A DNA stretch of 64,000 nucleotides from Cephalotus follicularis. Its lineage: Eukaryota > Streptophyta > Magnoliopsida > Oxalidales > Cephalotaceae. The position numbers and the translations under genes were made by a program. The stretch's first letter is position 1; the number at the start of each line of letters is the position of its first letter. The notes under the pieces were generated by a model. The model made no database searches, was not told the DNA's origin, and saw only the letters and a list, made by a program, of their open reading frames with translations. Location of the stretch: NCBI GenBank assembly GCA_001972305.1, contig BDDD01000077.1, positions 434,001 through 498,000 on the forward strand. Reading direction: 5' to 3'. Of the stretch, positions 46,592-58,794 are shown piece by piece.

Positions 46592-48936
46592 TGTCACACC
46601 CCGTTCCCGTTATCACAGCATTAAACCGGTAAAGGCAATCAATGTAACGTTATCCAGCTTTTACAAAAAAATATAAAATTAAAAACTTCAATTCCATTCA
46701 CATGTGCGGAAGCATTTAATTACAAGCTAGATAAACAAACCGAATCATACGTCCCATACCACATGATTCCAACATTAACATAATTGAGCCATCGTCGATT
46801 GCCCACAAACGGGGCGTGATAAAAAGTCGATCAACACCATTAATACATTAATATAAAATAATACGGGTCTCAATACATTGATAGACATTTATTTAAACAA
46901 TAAAACTCCATCTCCCCATAGATTCGCTGCGCACGGTCGACATCCACATCACTGCATCAATCTGTAATAGCAGGGGGTTAGCCTTTGTCCTCACTCGGCT
47001 AAATCATAAGTGAAATTCAAGGTCAGTGATAATGAATGTCATGAAATGAATGCACTCATGATGCAATATATAATATATCGCCACACGTACATATACATAT
47101 ATATATATATATATACCAATAGGTGCAACCATGCCAAGTGGCCGTCACATCAAATCATCATCATGCCTCGAGGGCTGTCAAATCAAATCAATTCAAATCA
47201 AATCAAATCACTGTCTCAAAGGACAATCAAATCCAATCAATGTCTCAAAGGACAATCAAATCACTGTACGAAGAGCACCGCCATCTCCTGGCACCGACGT
47301 CGTACTCTTACTTCGGCCCCCGACTCCCGGGTCACAAAGCAAGGCAACAAATCAAACTCATGAAGCTCACACTCTGTGTTCAGCAATCATGGTCCCCCGT
47401 GTTACTTGCACTCTGTGTTTAGTAACATTGTATTTGGGCGTCCCTAGCCATCTCCTGGCACCTAGGAGAGCATCCCCGCCACCAGCCATCAGTGACACTT
47501 CGTCACTCAAGCCAGTACGACATCAATCACAATCAACAAATCAATTCAATTCAAATCGTTTCCAAGTATTTGATAAAGTACTGGAAATAATACATTTATA
47601 TTAAAATGTATTGCATCTTTGAAACCATGTTTCAATCCATTGAAAACATAAATTTTTATCAAAATATATATTTTCATATCAAATAAAGATTTATATAAAA
47701 TCATGTACACATTTCTAAAATGAAGAAAAACACTTTAGAATCATCCATATCTAAATCATCAATTCATTTCATATCAAATGAAATGCAAAGATATGCTTAA
47801 AGTATGGGTCAGTCTCTCACCAGTCGGCTGTCTCCTCATGACAGTCGGCTGTCTTCCTTCAACAGCTGGCTGTCCTAGCTCTGGCAGTCGGCTGCTCCCA
47901 TAACAGTCAGTTGTCTCCTTATGACAGTCAGTTGCTCTCCTTATCCAGTCGGCTGCCCTCTCTTGGCAGTCGACTACTCAATCTTCTGTAGGTATGTTCT
48001 ATTAAACGTATGAACAGTCGACTAGTTCTTACATCCAGTCGGCTGTTTCCTATTGAGTAGTCGGCTATTCGCACTGAACAGTCGACTGTTCATGCTCACC
48101 AGTCGGCTGCCCGCCTTGGCAGTCAACTGGATTTATACCAGTAGGCAAAAACAGCCGAAAAATGCATGTCTTTCACACTTCAATCCAACCAAACACGATC
48201 ATTCAACAACAATAACATACATTTATGCTCATAATACAGTCCATAGCATGCATTTCGTCCATTAACTTCCATTATAATGGAACTTAAATAACAATTATGA
48301 AATTTACCCCTACCTTAGAATTCCAAGTTAGGAATTGCAATCCACCTCTTTAAGTTCCAATCCGAGTTTGCATGCCTCCGAAATCGTCCAGCAACTCCAC
48401 CAAGTCTGTTTCGAGATCCAAGTCCAGATTCCAAGCTCAAAATTGGAGAGATACAACTTCTCTCTCTCTTTTTCTCTCCTCTCCCTCTTCACAATTCTCA
48501 ATCTCTTTGAATTTGCTGATGAGAAGAGAAGAGAAAGTGTGTTTTTTATTGCCATTTTTGTGTCTCTCTCTCCATAACCCCACAACTGAGCAATTTTGTC
48601 CTCTCCCCCTTTCTCTCTACCAAAGATAGACTGCCAACACGTTTTAACTGACCTATCCCATGGCAATCGACTGCCTTATCTTGGCAGTCAGCTGTCTCTG
48701 CCGACACCATCCAGCCGGCTGTCTCTCGCAGCAGCAAGCTAGTTCCTTCCTATAGGGTCCAGTCGACTGCCTCCTTATGGCAGTCGGCTGCCCGCCCTGT
48801 ATCAGCACTTTCCACACTTCAACTTTTTCCCAAGCTTAACATTACAAAAAAGGAGAAAGTCATAATTCTCATTAATTAAATGCATAAATGCAATTAAAAT
48901 TACAACATTACATTAATAAAAATCCTGGGCGTTACA
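46592..48936 (-). repeat. 5' LTR of TekD
   Basis: This is 2.35 kb on the minus strand, from TGTAACGCCC at 48936 to GGTGTGACA at 46592. Palindrome clusters are at 48660-48800 and 47820-48130, at the same offsets as in TekM. The stem-loop is at 46978-47002, and an AT microsatellite lies near 47093-47115. Confidence 0.88.
47820..48130. repeat. Distal CAGTCGGCTG array in TekD 5' LTR
   Basis: About a dozen copies of CAGTCGGCTG, CAGTCGACTG, CAGCTGGCTG and CAGTCAGTTG occur every 22-27 bp. The partner array in the 3' LTR is 39780-40095. Several copies differ between the two by single transitions. Confidence 0.8.
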
Positions 48937-50497
48937 AGAATTGTTGGGGCTTGCATGTTGATAGTTGGAGTTGCAAAGGGAGTGTGAAGCTTTAAATCTT
49001 CCTGGTAAGTCACCATTTTGAGTTATTACTGATATTAAGATTGTTAGTGAATCAAACACTGATGGTAGCTATATGTATCCACTGTTAAACATAACTTTGG
49101 AATTATAATCCTGGAATTTGAATGGGAATGAAAGTTGGTTAAATGTGGAACTAGAGTAAAGAGATTCACTAAGCTACTAGTTGGATTATAGTTGTTATCA
49201 TGATTAGATAAACAAAACAACTTACTGGTTTTAATGTATATGCATGCAAACATGCAATTGTATAGATTAACCTGCTGAAATTGGAAAGTTTGTGTGGAGT
49301 CAGGACTTGGAACTCAAAGAGAGGAATCAACTAAAATTGATTCCGGGAGAGCATTTTAGGTAGGGGTTTTGACATGTTTTAGAAGATATGACATGTATAT
49401 CATGCCTGGATATTTTCTGTATGATTGCATGTTATGGATTGATTGAAATTGGATTGTGAGCATGCATATTATAGATATGCATGTTATGCATATTATAAGT
49501 CACCATTTCTGTATGATTGCATGTTATGGATGTTTTCTTATTGTTTTCAAAACGAAAACTTATTGCCTAATGATTATCAATTTTTCCTCCTTGAGAGGCA
49601 CAACTACTGTACTGAATACCGTTTCCTCCAACGAGAGGTACGGTTACTGAACTGTCAAATGTTTCAAAAGAAAACAACTTATATTTGATATTATAGATAT
49701 GTAAAATTTCTATTGAATTGATTGAATTGTTTGTCTATGTTATTGCCGTTAGTCGAGTGATAGGAGACATCACTGGCTACGGGGTGGTCCTATGTGCCAT
49801 GAGTTGGCTAGAGCTTCCACCATACTTATCTGCAATGTAGATCCTGATTTTTACCTGCCCGCTAATGCCGGCAGAATTGACCTTATCTATCATCCTCGGA
49901 GTGTAGGGTGATAGTTAGGTGGTGCACAGTTGGTGCTAGGAGTTAGCGACATGTGACACCCAAACCACTGTATTGATTAATTTTACCCTTGTGCGGTATT
50001 CCTGAATTGTATTGTCTATGGCCACTTGGCATGATTGCTTATATATATCAAAATACTTATATATATGTTATTTCAAAATAACTGGCATGCATGTTACATT
50101 TATATATTCTTTCCCATGCTTTATTCCTACTTAGCCAAGTGAGGACAACAACTAACCCCCTACAGTTTCAGATTAAATGAAGGCATTCGGGGAAGTGCTA
50201 CTGAAGCTTTATTGGAGAGCTTCTATTTTGTTAAGGTTGTTATTCACTATGTTTTGTATTGAATTGAACGATCATACTCCGTTGTTGTTTTTGTTTTACA
50301 TTTCCTATATGTAAAAGGATAATTGTTAGTTTTGTACAAGCACGTAGAATGGGCTGCGTGCGGATAATTTTATAATCCGGCAATGGAATGCTTCCGCTTA
50401 TGTTAATGAATTTGTTTAAATATTGAATACTGGATTATTATTTACAACTGATATCTCCATACATGTTATCTCTAACGGAAGGCGGGGTGTGACAGCA

Positions 50498-50509
50498 TGG
50501 TATCAGAAC
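50498..50509 (+). other. Primer binding site of chromovirus E
   Basis: TGGTATCAGAAC follows the LTR end by 3 bases and resembles the tRNA-iMet primer complement. Confidence 0.78.
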
Positions 50510-50599
50510 TTATTTTAAATAAGCTATTGTTGGGATAAGTTTCTCGGTAATTAAGAGAATTGTTTCCTAATGATTATGTCATTCTATACAGGAAACTAA

Positions 50600-51950
50600 A
50601 TGGATCTTCGAAGAGGTAGAAGGGGAAGGCGTAGAGCCAACGAATGAGTCAATGCACCGCCAGTGCATGAAAATAATCCGCCAGTGAATGAAGAAGTGAA
50701 TATTCCTCCAGTGTAAGAAGAGAGGAGTAATTTTGACCGCATGGCTGACCTCTTCCAGTAGCAAATGCAAGCCAATGTAGCGAACATGGAACAAATACGG
50801 CAGATGTACGAGGCTACCCGAGCCTATCTGCATGCTTCTGAAGCTTGTCATACTGGTGGATTTGGCAGAGATTTGGAGCGGTTCATGAGACAGAATCCTC
50901 CGACATTCAATGGTGAGCTGCATGCTACTGTGGCCCAGCAGTGGATGAGAGACTTGGAGAAAATATTTGCTGCCTTGGAGTGTACTGATGAACAGAAACT
51001 CAACTTTTCTATATACCGCTTATGGGGCGAGGCTAACTATTGGTGGGAGATGACTGAAGCAAAGTGGGAATCTCGTGGACTTGATAGGACTTGGGACAGA
51101 TTTCAGTCTGAGTTCTCTGCAGCTTATGTTCCACAGATGGAACGTGACCGGACGGACACCGAGCTAATGGAGTTACTTCAAGGGCATATGACGATAGCTC
51201 AGTACCAGACTAGATTTAGAGGACATGTTGAGATCTTGTGCATTAGAGTGGGCTGGAAACTAGGATGAGTATTTGAGCTTGGTGGAGTTTGCATATAATA
51301 ATAGTTGGCATGCTAGCATTCAGATGGCTCCGTTTGAGGCTTTGTATGGGAGGAAATGTCGATCTCTGACATGTTCGGATGTGGTTGGAGAGAGAGTTAT
51401 CGAAGTACATGAGCTAGTTCAGATCACTACGGAGAAAGTGACTGTAGCTAGGGAAATACTGAAGGCAGCTCAATCCCGACAGAAGAGTTATGCAGACAAA
51501 AATCAGAGGGAATTAGAGTTTAGAGTTGGTGAACATGTATTTCTGAAAGTTTCACCATGGAAAGGAGTCCAAAGGTTCGGGCTGAAAGGAAAGTTGAGTC
51601 CACGGTTTATCGGATCGTTTGAAGTTCTTGAAAAGGTTGGAGCGGTTGCTTACCGGTTAGCTTTGGCTCCATAGTTATCTCATGTCCATAATGTGTTCCA
51701 TGTGTCTATGTTGAGGGGTTATCAGTACCATCCCTTGCACGTGGTTCACTACCCTTTTGATAGCATTCGCGAGGACTTGTCTTGCGATGAGAAGGCTGGG
51801 GCTATTCTAGACAGACAAGATAGGGTTACTCGTAGTAAGACCATCCATTTTGTAAAAGTTTTGTGGAAGAATTATCCTGAAAGCGAAGCTACTTGGGAGT
51901 TGGAGGAGCATATTCGGGAAGAATATCCTCGCCTGTTTGAATAAGATATG
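50600..51950 (+). pseudogene. Chromovirus E gag part and integrase/chromodomain end
   Basis: The gag part shows MDLRRGRRGRRR near the start and, from about 50765, [20 protein letters not shown] and IYRLWGEANYWWEMTEAKWE, typical Tekay capsid-like residues. From 51273 the sequence is integrase C-terminus (EFAYNNSWHASIQMAPFEAL and GLKGKLSPRFIGSFEVLEKV). It ends in a chromodomain (FVKVLWKNYPESEATWELEE) and PRLF. Zinc knuckles, protease, RT and RNase H are absent. It is more diverged from TekM than TekA and TekD are. It is a broken element. Confidence 0.83.
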
Positions 51951-52922
51951 TGTATGGTTATGATTTCAGGACGAAATCCCTTTTAAGGGGGTCTTCCTAA
52001 TTTGTTTTGGACGGTGACAGTGTTTTTGGAAAGAAAGATTCTTTCCTTCTTCTGGCTATCCAATTTCCTTATGTATCTGACGCGTTTTGGTTTGTTTGGT
52101 AATGTCTTAAAACACCGATTTTGTCATTTAAACACACGGATTTTTGCACTTAACAGACCAATTGTTTTAAGAACTCAAACCATTTTTGCATTTCTTACAA
52201 ACCAACACAGCAACTTGAGCACATTTTTCTGCATCACTTTTGACGTCTTTTGAAGGTAATTTCTAAACGAAAGTTGTAGTTTGTACTATGTAGTTTCTAT
52301 ATCACCCATTGATTTGTATTAAAACCGGCTAGAATTTATCTTTGAGCATAATTTTAGAGGCCTGTTGAAATAGATTTCTGCTATTTGAATTCAATCTGTA
52401 TTTCTTATTCTTACATGTTTTAATTGATACACCGGTGTTTATAGCAACGAATTTATTTATAGGTATATGTATGTCACTGATTTTAGGATTTATGCACTGA
52501 AAAATCAGATTGTAGTTATGTTTGCATAAACTGTTTATATATCTGAAAATTTCAATTCAAAATGTGTTTTGTACTTTACATGAAATCATAGGTTTATTCT
52601 GGCGTTTTTGAAATTGCATAACATGTCACAGAACCTACATGTTGTTATTTATGCATCGTGTTTATCAAAAATCAGATTTGGCCATGGATTTGAAACTGTT
52701 TTATACAGATGGTACTGTGTGTTCGATGCAAACCATCGACGCTTATTTCTTGAGCGTCGCCGCTTTGTACGTTTTTATGCTGTGTTTAGTCGATGCTTTG
52801 CTCAACGCTTTGTCCTTTTATGTAATGAAACCGTCGACGCCTAAGAATAAACTGTCGACACTTTCTCTGGCAGTCTTGATAATTGCTTCTTTTTATGTTA
52901 TGTGATGTTTGGGCTTATATGT

Positions 52923-55635
52923 TGTAACACCCCCAGACGACAGGATTCGTCACAGGTCTTAATACAGAACCTAACATAACATATATGAACATAAACATAA
53001 CTTATCAGCCAAAAACGTGGCGGTCATATCATAACTGAAAACTTAAAAACTTAACAATTTCTCAAAATTTAAACATATTTCAGTTCAAAACTAAAACATA
53101 AGTATCTTGTTGTTCATGACCACGAGACATAAAAAAAACACAGGGATCACACTCCTAGGGATCCAAAGCATAGGGTAGTCATCTCTCGCTCACACATTCC
53201 CCCGCTGCTCCTGATAACCTGCCGCATGGAAAACAAAAACGCGGCTGAGCAAACCTCAGTACAGATAAGGGAAAATAAAACAGTAAACGATAAGTTTAAC
53301 AGAAATCTTAAGCAATTAAAAACAATTAAACATTTGTAAAGTCACATTTGTACTTTCATAAAATCCTTATAACTTTCGAAACATTTACGAAACATTTCAA
53401 AACATCATATCACGATTCATAATTCATATTGAGCCACATATGTATCACATAACATATATTTTGTCAAGGGAGGCGCTAATTCCACATGCCCATTAGAATT
53501 GAAGTGTACGGCACTACATAAGTCAATTCTCACATATCACATATCATATACTAGAATCGATTCATACGCCTCTATCACATAGAGGATCCATAAATCCACC
53601 TCATGGGATTTATTCATAACATTCAGAGATGCCGTAGACTAATCACACCGCTACGGAAGTGTCATGTCCCCGTGGCAAGCCTACGACAGGCCTATGGTAC
53701 GCTCCATAGGTGGGTACAATACTCAGTATTCAATCATTTCGAAAACATTGATTTATCACAATCAATTTAAAAACACATAAATATGCTTTCACTAAACATA
53801 TTTGCAAATCGTTCACAAATGATATCATATCATACATTTCATAGTCAAAACATCAACTCATTTATGTTTCGCTATAAAGAGGTGATCATTTCATAACATA
53901 TTGTAACATATCGTATCATGTAAATAAAGTCGGGAACATTTAAATTCGCAAAATGTCAAAAACCAACTTTATTTCCGAAACATGTCAAACCATAATCAAG
54001 TTCATAAAACGAAGGAACAAACTGATTTTAGTTCGATAAAACCAGATGGCCAAAGAACGATAGAAATCCATACCTTATGCGTTCACAAAAGCACTTACGG
54101 ATAGATGATTTAAATCGAACTTCCCTTTGAAGCACAACAATCTAAAAGGCACCCAAAACCATTCATATAAGGGTCTAAGAAACATTAGAGACATTAAACA
54201 GACTTATTACAGTGTTTAGAAAAGACCAAGATTGATTCGGAGAACAAACGGAGCAAAACAATTGAAAACAGTAATTTTCTGGGCAAAACAGCCGGCTGTT
54301 ACAGAGCACCAGCCGACTGGGGAAGCTTGGCAGTCGACTAATCATAAGGGCCAGCCGACTACACAAGACAGACAACAGGCAGTCGACTGGTTCATAGATC
54401 CAGTCGACTACACAACCTAAGATAGTCGACTGTTTTCATATGGCAGTCGACTACTCATCCAATCCAGCCGACTGTCCACAAGAACAGCTGACTGTTCTGG
54501 ACGATAGAACAGCAGAAACTTGACATTTTCATGCAAAAACTGATTCAAACGAGTACAACATTAAACCAGAGACACAAGGATATAAACATATGACATAATA
54601 TGGCATTTAGATGATGCAGAAACACATAATTGACAGGGAAAAAGATGGACAGTGGCTTAACTTCCAAGGAAGACAATAACTCCCTACACACATGGACATG
54701 TCCAAGTCCAAATTCTCTGTCCATTATCACTTTGAGACATTAAAACCAGATTGTGACAAGTCTAAGGGGTTTAAAACATACTGACAGGCTTAATAACACA
54801 ATGACAGAACATATATAGGCAGGAAATCAAGACTTAAAGGACACTAAGAACACTAACAACAAAACCAAAAGAGAAGTGAAACAAATCATTACAGTGAGAT
54901 ACTAACCTGCAATGATTGTCCAGAACTCAGAAAACACAGCAAGAATACCACAATTTCACTTGTTACCCGACTGTACAAAAGGAAGACAAAGAGAACAAAA
55001 CGAAGAGTACATAACATGCTTAACAAACCAAAGGGATTCAACCCAAAAGACAAAGGAATATTAAGATTACCTCTGTAATGATTTCACAAGGATCAACAAA
55101 CTCCAATAATGCAGAAACTCGGCAGTGGCTTAACAGAAAAGAGGAAGGCACATTTAAATGGGCAATGTCCCTCACCAAAAGGAAAAAGGGAGACAAAATC
55201 CGCTCACATATGGAAGAATAGAGGATTTTCAGACAATTATAAAGGAAAGAAAGATTGTTACCGTGTGAATTGATGAGGGGAGGGAGAGGATTACGGGAGA
55301 AGAGAGGGGAGAATAGGAAAGAAAGAAAGAAAAGAAAGAAAAGAAAAAGAAAAAAGAAATAAAAGGAATTAAAAGAAATAAAATACTTAAAATAAAAGGA
55401 TTTTTAAAATGAAAAGGAATTGTTAAAATATAGTTTGGATTAAAAATAAAATAAAACAGAAGCCCAACCCAACATTGAATTAACATATCCACAAATTCAG
55501 GCTGGTATCAATCAGCCCAAATCACATAGGCCCAAAACAAAGGGCAACCGGACTTTAAAATTAACAAAATTAAAAGCCCGAAAACAAACACAAAAAAGTC
55601 CGTAAAACACATTTTCGAACAGACAGGGTATTACA
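52923..55635 (-). repeat. Solo LTR 4 inside LTR F
   Basis: This 2.71-kb LTR reads TGTAATACCCTG...GGGGGTGTTACA on the minus strand, flanked by the perfect 5-bp duplication tatgt (52918-52922 and 55636-55640). The stem-loop is at 53245-53259. A palindrome cluster lies at 54285-54500 and an AGAAA-rich run at 55316-55360. There is no internal region. Confidence 0.9.
54285..54500. repeat. CAGYCGRCTG array in solo LTR 4
   Basis: Copies include CAGCCGGCTG (near 54290), CAGCCGACTG, CAGTCGACTA and CAGTCGACTG, spaced 20-30 bp, about 1.14-1.35 kb from the LTR start. Confidence 0.78.
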
Positions 55636-57010
55636 TATGTTTAGGTCGTGATATCATCCGTGGTGGAGATTAGGACACTCCTAGGGTGGTTTTGTTTGGT
55701 ATTCGTGTTTGTTTAGATTTTTTGAACTGCTAAGGTACGGATTCTTTGTTCTTGGATATCTCCTCGATTAAATTGAATAAAGTCAATTTTTACTGTTTGA
55801 TGATTATGTACGAATACATCGTTCCTTGAAATACTCCTATTGATTGTTAAAGTAAATCGGATTTATGCTTTTACGATGTTGCTCCTGATTTTAATTGGAA
55901 CAAAATTTATAATTTAATTTTGATACGAATATTCTCGTTTTGATAATGATCTTATTGAAATGGATTTTAATATTGTTACATCGAATATTGATTTTAATAT
56001 GCATGTTTTCCGCTATCGAAAATATGTTATTTATTTTGGACATGGCTTTCACTTTAGGAAGTATGTTAAACTTCAGATATTCAGATATGAAAGTATGTTT
56101 ATGATATGGAAGTATATTTTAAGTTGTTTTCGAATAAATAATGTTTTAGCATAATAACATATATAGAAAAACCCTACATGTGCGGTATCATAGGCATGTC
56201 CTTTGGCACGGAGGATATGACACCTACCGTGGTGGTGTGATCGGTCTACGACGTCTCTTTTAAATATGTATCCTGAGGGTAGGATATGGATTCTTTTGAA
56301 GCGTATGAGTCGACTCTAGTTATTGCCATAATTCAGTATTCAGTATTGGGATTGTTTGTGTAGTGCCGTACACGACTTTTCCGTCAGAGCATGTGGGCCT
56401 CGCGAACCCCTTGCACCTATATATGTATGTATGTCAGAATTCTCTGTTATGGAATTATGAAATCAGATAAAGTTTTGAATTATTATGTTATGCTTTTCGT
56501 AAAGTTATGATGATTTTATAACTGCTCGTTTTTAAATATTCTTCTTTACATTTTCAAGAATATTTACTATGTTACTTTGATGAAATTTAAAGTTCAAGAT
56601 ATTTCGTTTACCATTTACTGTTTTACTTCCTTATCCATACTGAGGTTTGCTCAGCCGCGTTTTTGTTTCTATGCGACAGGTTTTCAGAAGGATGGGGGAA
56701 ACGTGTGATGAGAGTTATCCACTTGTCCGAGGATCATCTAGGAATTGGTCTACTGTGTTTTCAATAGTATTGGTCATGTTTTGGGACAGTGTCAAACCGC
56801 TTTCTTCTTAAACAGTTTTGGATATCGGATTATGGTTTGTTTTTATTTATGTATTGTTAAAGTTTTCAGACTTTGTTTATCATCAGTTTTGTCATAACTT
56901 ATGCTTTCAGACCACCACCTTCATTTTGCGTAAACTTCATGCTTAGATATTCTATTATGTTTAGTTTGGTATTATGACCTATAAGGGCTCCCACCTTCGG
57001 GGGTGTTACA

Positions 57011-57199
57011 TGCAAGGAGCTAAGAGAGGCTAGGCAGCAAGGAGCTATTGAAGCTGTGGATATACGCCATGCTGATGAATCAGGGGATTCACACCGTTTG
57101 GATAGGCATAATGAATTGTATATTTTTCCAAATGGATATAAACTTTCACCAGATCTAAGTTTTAACCATTGCATTAACAATTCAATAAGGAACAAATGA
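57011..57199 (+). other. Exon-like open stretch of unknown origin
   Basis: Immediately after LTR F one frame stays open for 62 codons to a stop at 57197. The composition is protein-like: it begins CKELREARQQGAIEAVDIRH and later has RLDRHNELYIFPNGYKLSPD. I do not recognise the family. It could be a fragment of a host gene or of a non-LTR element into which LTR F inserted, or chance. No start codon or upstream part was found. Confidence 0.25.
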
Positions 57200-57650
57200 T
57201 AAAAGATGTTGAGAGATAATTGGACTTTCTCTCTAAATGGACATCTCCTGGAAAACCATGTGAGAATTGTATATCCGTTTGGAGCATATGGATTGTGCGA
57301 AAAAGGTCCAGTCCATGATATCTTTGATACATCTTCCTATCTCCTTCTGAGTTATGCATTGCACAGGACAATACATATCCAAATCCCTATTCCTTGAAAT
57401 TTTCTCCCTCTGATATCATGAGGATATCATATGATCAAGGAGATCATACATGGAGGTAACCTAGCCTAAACCATCTGTTGGTTAAAGGCTGCCCAGCTTG
57501 TATTATAAGGGTGGAAATCTTCTAAGCTGGAGGCATGAATGGATCATTACCGGTTTATGAGATATCTTAAGAAAGGCTTAAGATATCATTTCACCATCCT
57601 GGCGAATAGAAGTTTTGTGTCGCATACTGCATATTCCCAAGGAGGGAATA
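57200..57650. other. Unassigned interval with a perfect 11-bp hairpin
   Basis: I see no gene. At 57561-57587 GATATCTTAAG and CTTAAGATATC are exact complements around AAAGG. A cluster of GATATCAT and ATGATC words lies near 57412-57450. This may be the distal part of the LTR that follows, but I could not match it. Confidence 0.35.
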
Positions 57651-58794
57651 CCTAATTACAGGAAACAGTTGGAGTAAGGTGCAACTAAGGAATTTACATT
57701 ACTCCTTATCCTTGACGCTGCTGTGATGTGCCACCGCTACCTGTTCCTGTACCTGGCCTATTCAGAGAATGGGTCAGCAACCCTGGTGGTTGTGTAGGTT
57801 ACCACATGTACGGCACATACAAGAGGAACAACAATAAAAAGCAGAGGCGAAAATAATGCATGCATACCATGATTACGGACCACAATCATCACATAATAGC
57901 CATCGCTATTTATCCTCGGACTACTCTACTCAAGCCATACATATCATTCACATTACAGAGGAGTTTGTCCGGTCATCCTATGGTCTGGTCAGTATATTAG
58001 GTTCACCTTTAGGCTCACCTGCCTACGGATTTCTCCTCCAGGTTCACCTGCCGAACGAAATTCTCCCTTTGCTCACCTACTTTGGCGGTTCACCCTTTGG
58101 ATCACCAGCTCTGGTGGAATTCACCCTTAGGTTCACCATTGAGCGGATTCGCCCAAGGATCACCTGCTAGCGGTATTCACCCCCTTGGGTTCACCTGCTT
58201 GGCGGAATTCTCCCCACTGGGGCTCACCTGCTCTGGACAATGTTTATACTTCCTTTACTATTCACATTTCATTCCATAAGCATGTTCTGGGCATACTGGT
58301 ATGCAGCACATTCCCATGCAGAAGGCCCACGTCAGTATGCATGCATTAGGCATGTAGGGTGATAACGAGCGCATGCCAGGGACGCATGCAAGTTCGGCAC
58401 TATTGATTGCTCAGGAGGTGTGCAAGGCAGAGGATGGGACTTCCCTTGCATGCTCCTCGGATACATTCCAGCAATGGAGGATGCACTGCTCGGCGCAGGC
58501 TGAGGCACATGGCATGCTCCTCGGCACCTCGGCACCTGCCAGGTGAGAATTCAAGTATGGCAGAGGAGAGCTATGGATGCTCCTCGGGCACATGGCATAG
58601 GAAGGCCATGGATGGCTCCTTGGGCACATGGCAGAGGAAGTGCTCAGCGCCGTCACATGCTCGGGTGATAGCAGAGGAGAGCTTGGTGCCACTGTATGGT
58701 ATGCACGGAAAGCATAGATTCTCGACACATGGCTCCTCTGGCGTTGGCACCTCAAGCACACGACTCCTCTGGCATTTAATAGTGGCACCTCGGC

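Larger units (their letters stand above)
38592..48936 (-). mobile_element. Tekay-like chromovirus (TekD), broken, with nested solo LTR
   Basis: The perfect target duplication agaat (38587-38591 and 48937-48941) frames a 10.3-kb minus-strand element. The parts, in element order, are: 5' LTR 46592-48936, primer site 46576-46587, gag about 46455-45287, solo LTR 3 (42356-45286), protease/RT/RNase H 42283-40546, and a partial 3' LTR 38592-40545. No integrase or chromodomain is present. The shared LTR parts look about 95% identical by eye. Confidence 0.88.
38012..50494 (+). repeat. 5' LTR of chromovirus E, split by TekD
   Basis: It begins TGTAATAACCGC and ends GGGTGTGACA. Without TekD and one agaat copy it is about 2.1 kb. 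A short CAGYCGRCTG cluster (38160-38245) lies 150-230 bp from the start. The stem-loop block near 50131-50156 is recognisable but its second arm is imperfect. Confidence 0.75.
38012..51991 (+). mobile_element. Chromovirus E: 5' LTR, primer site, gag part, integrase end; broken and nested
   Basis: The 5' LTR runs 38012-38591 and 48942-50494, split by the nested TekD element. A primer site (TGGTATCAGAAC, 50498-50509) follows. Part of gag lies at 50600-51268 and the integrase C-terminal part with chromodomain at about 51273-51944. A purine tract ends near 51991. Much of pol and the 3' LTR are missing, so it is a fossil. Confidence 0.75.
51992..57010 (+). repeat. 5'-truncated LTR F, same family as solo LTR 2, split by solo LTR 4
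   Basis: The sequence follows solo LTR 2 from about 26930 onward ('cggtgaca' then 'gtttttggaa'), and ends GGGGGTGTTACA at 57010. Without the nested LTR it is about 2.3 kb. The GTCGACGC cluster is at 52735-52865 and the CTGAG/CTCAG stem-loop at 56640-56654. The left boundary lies against the end of chromovirus E. No target duplication could be identified. Confidence 0.72.

Noticed and set aside
26492-50509. tRNA-Met genes suggested by TGGTATCAGAGC matches
   Set aside because: Only the primer-binding 12 bases next to LTR ends are present. No tRNA cloverleaf surrounds them.
55316-55360. AGAAA-rich run as a poly(A) tail of a LINE or SINE
   Set aside because: It is inside solo LTR 4, with no target duplication or LINE/SINE body next to it.
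51992-57010. LTR F as the 3' LTR of chromovirus E
   Set aside because: The 5' LTR of E ends GGTGTGACA and is a different family, whereas LTR F ends GGTGTTACA and matches solo LTR 2. The junction is more likely a separate insertion or rearrangement.
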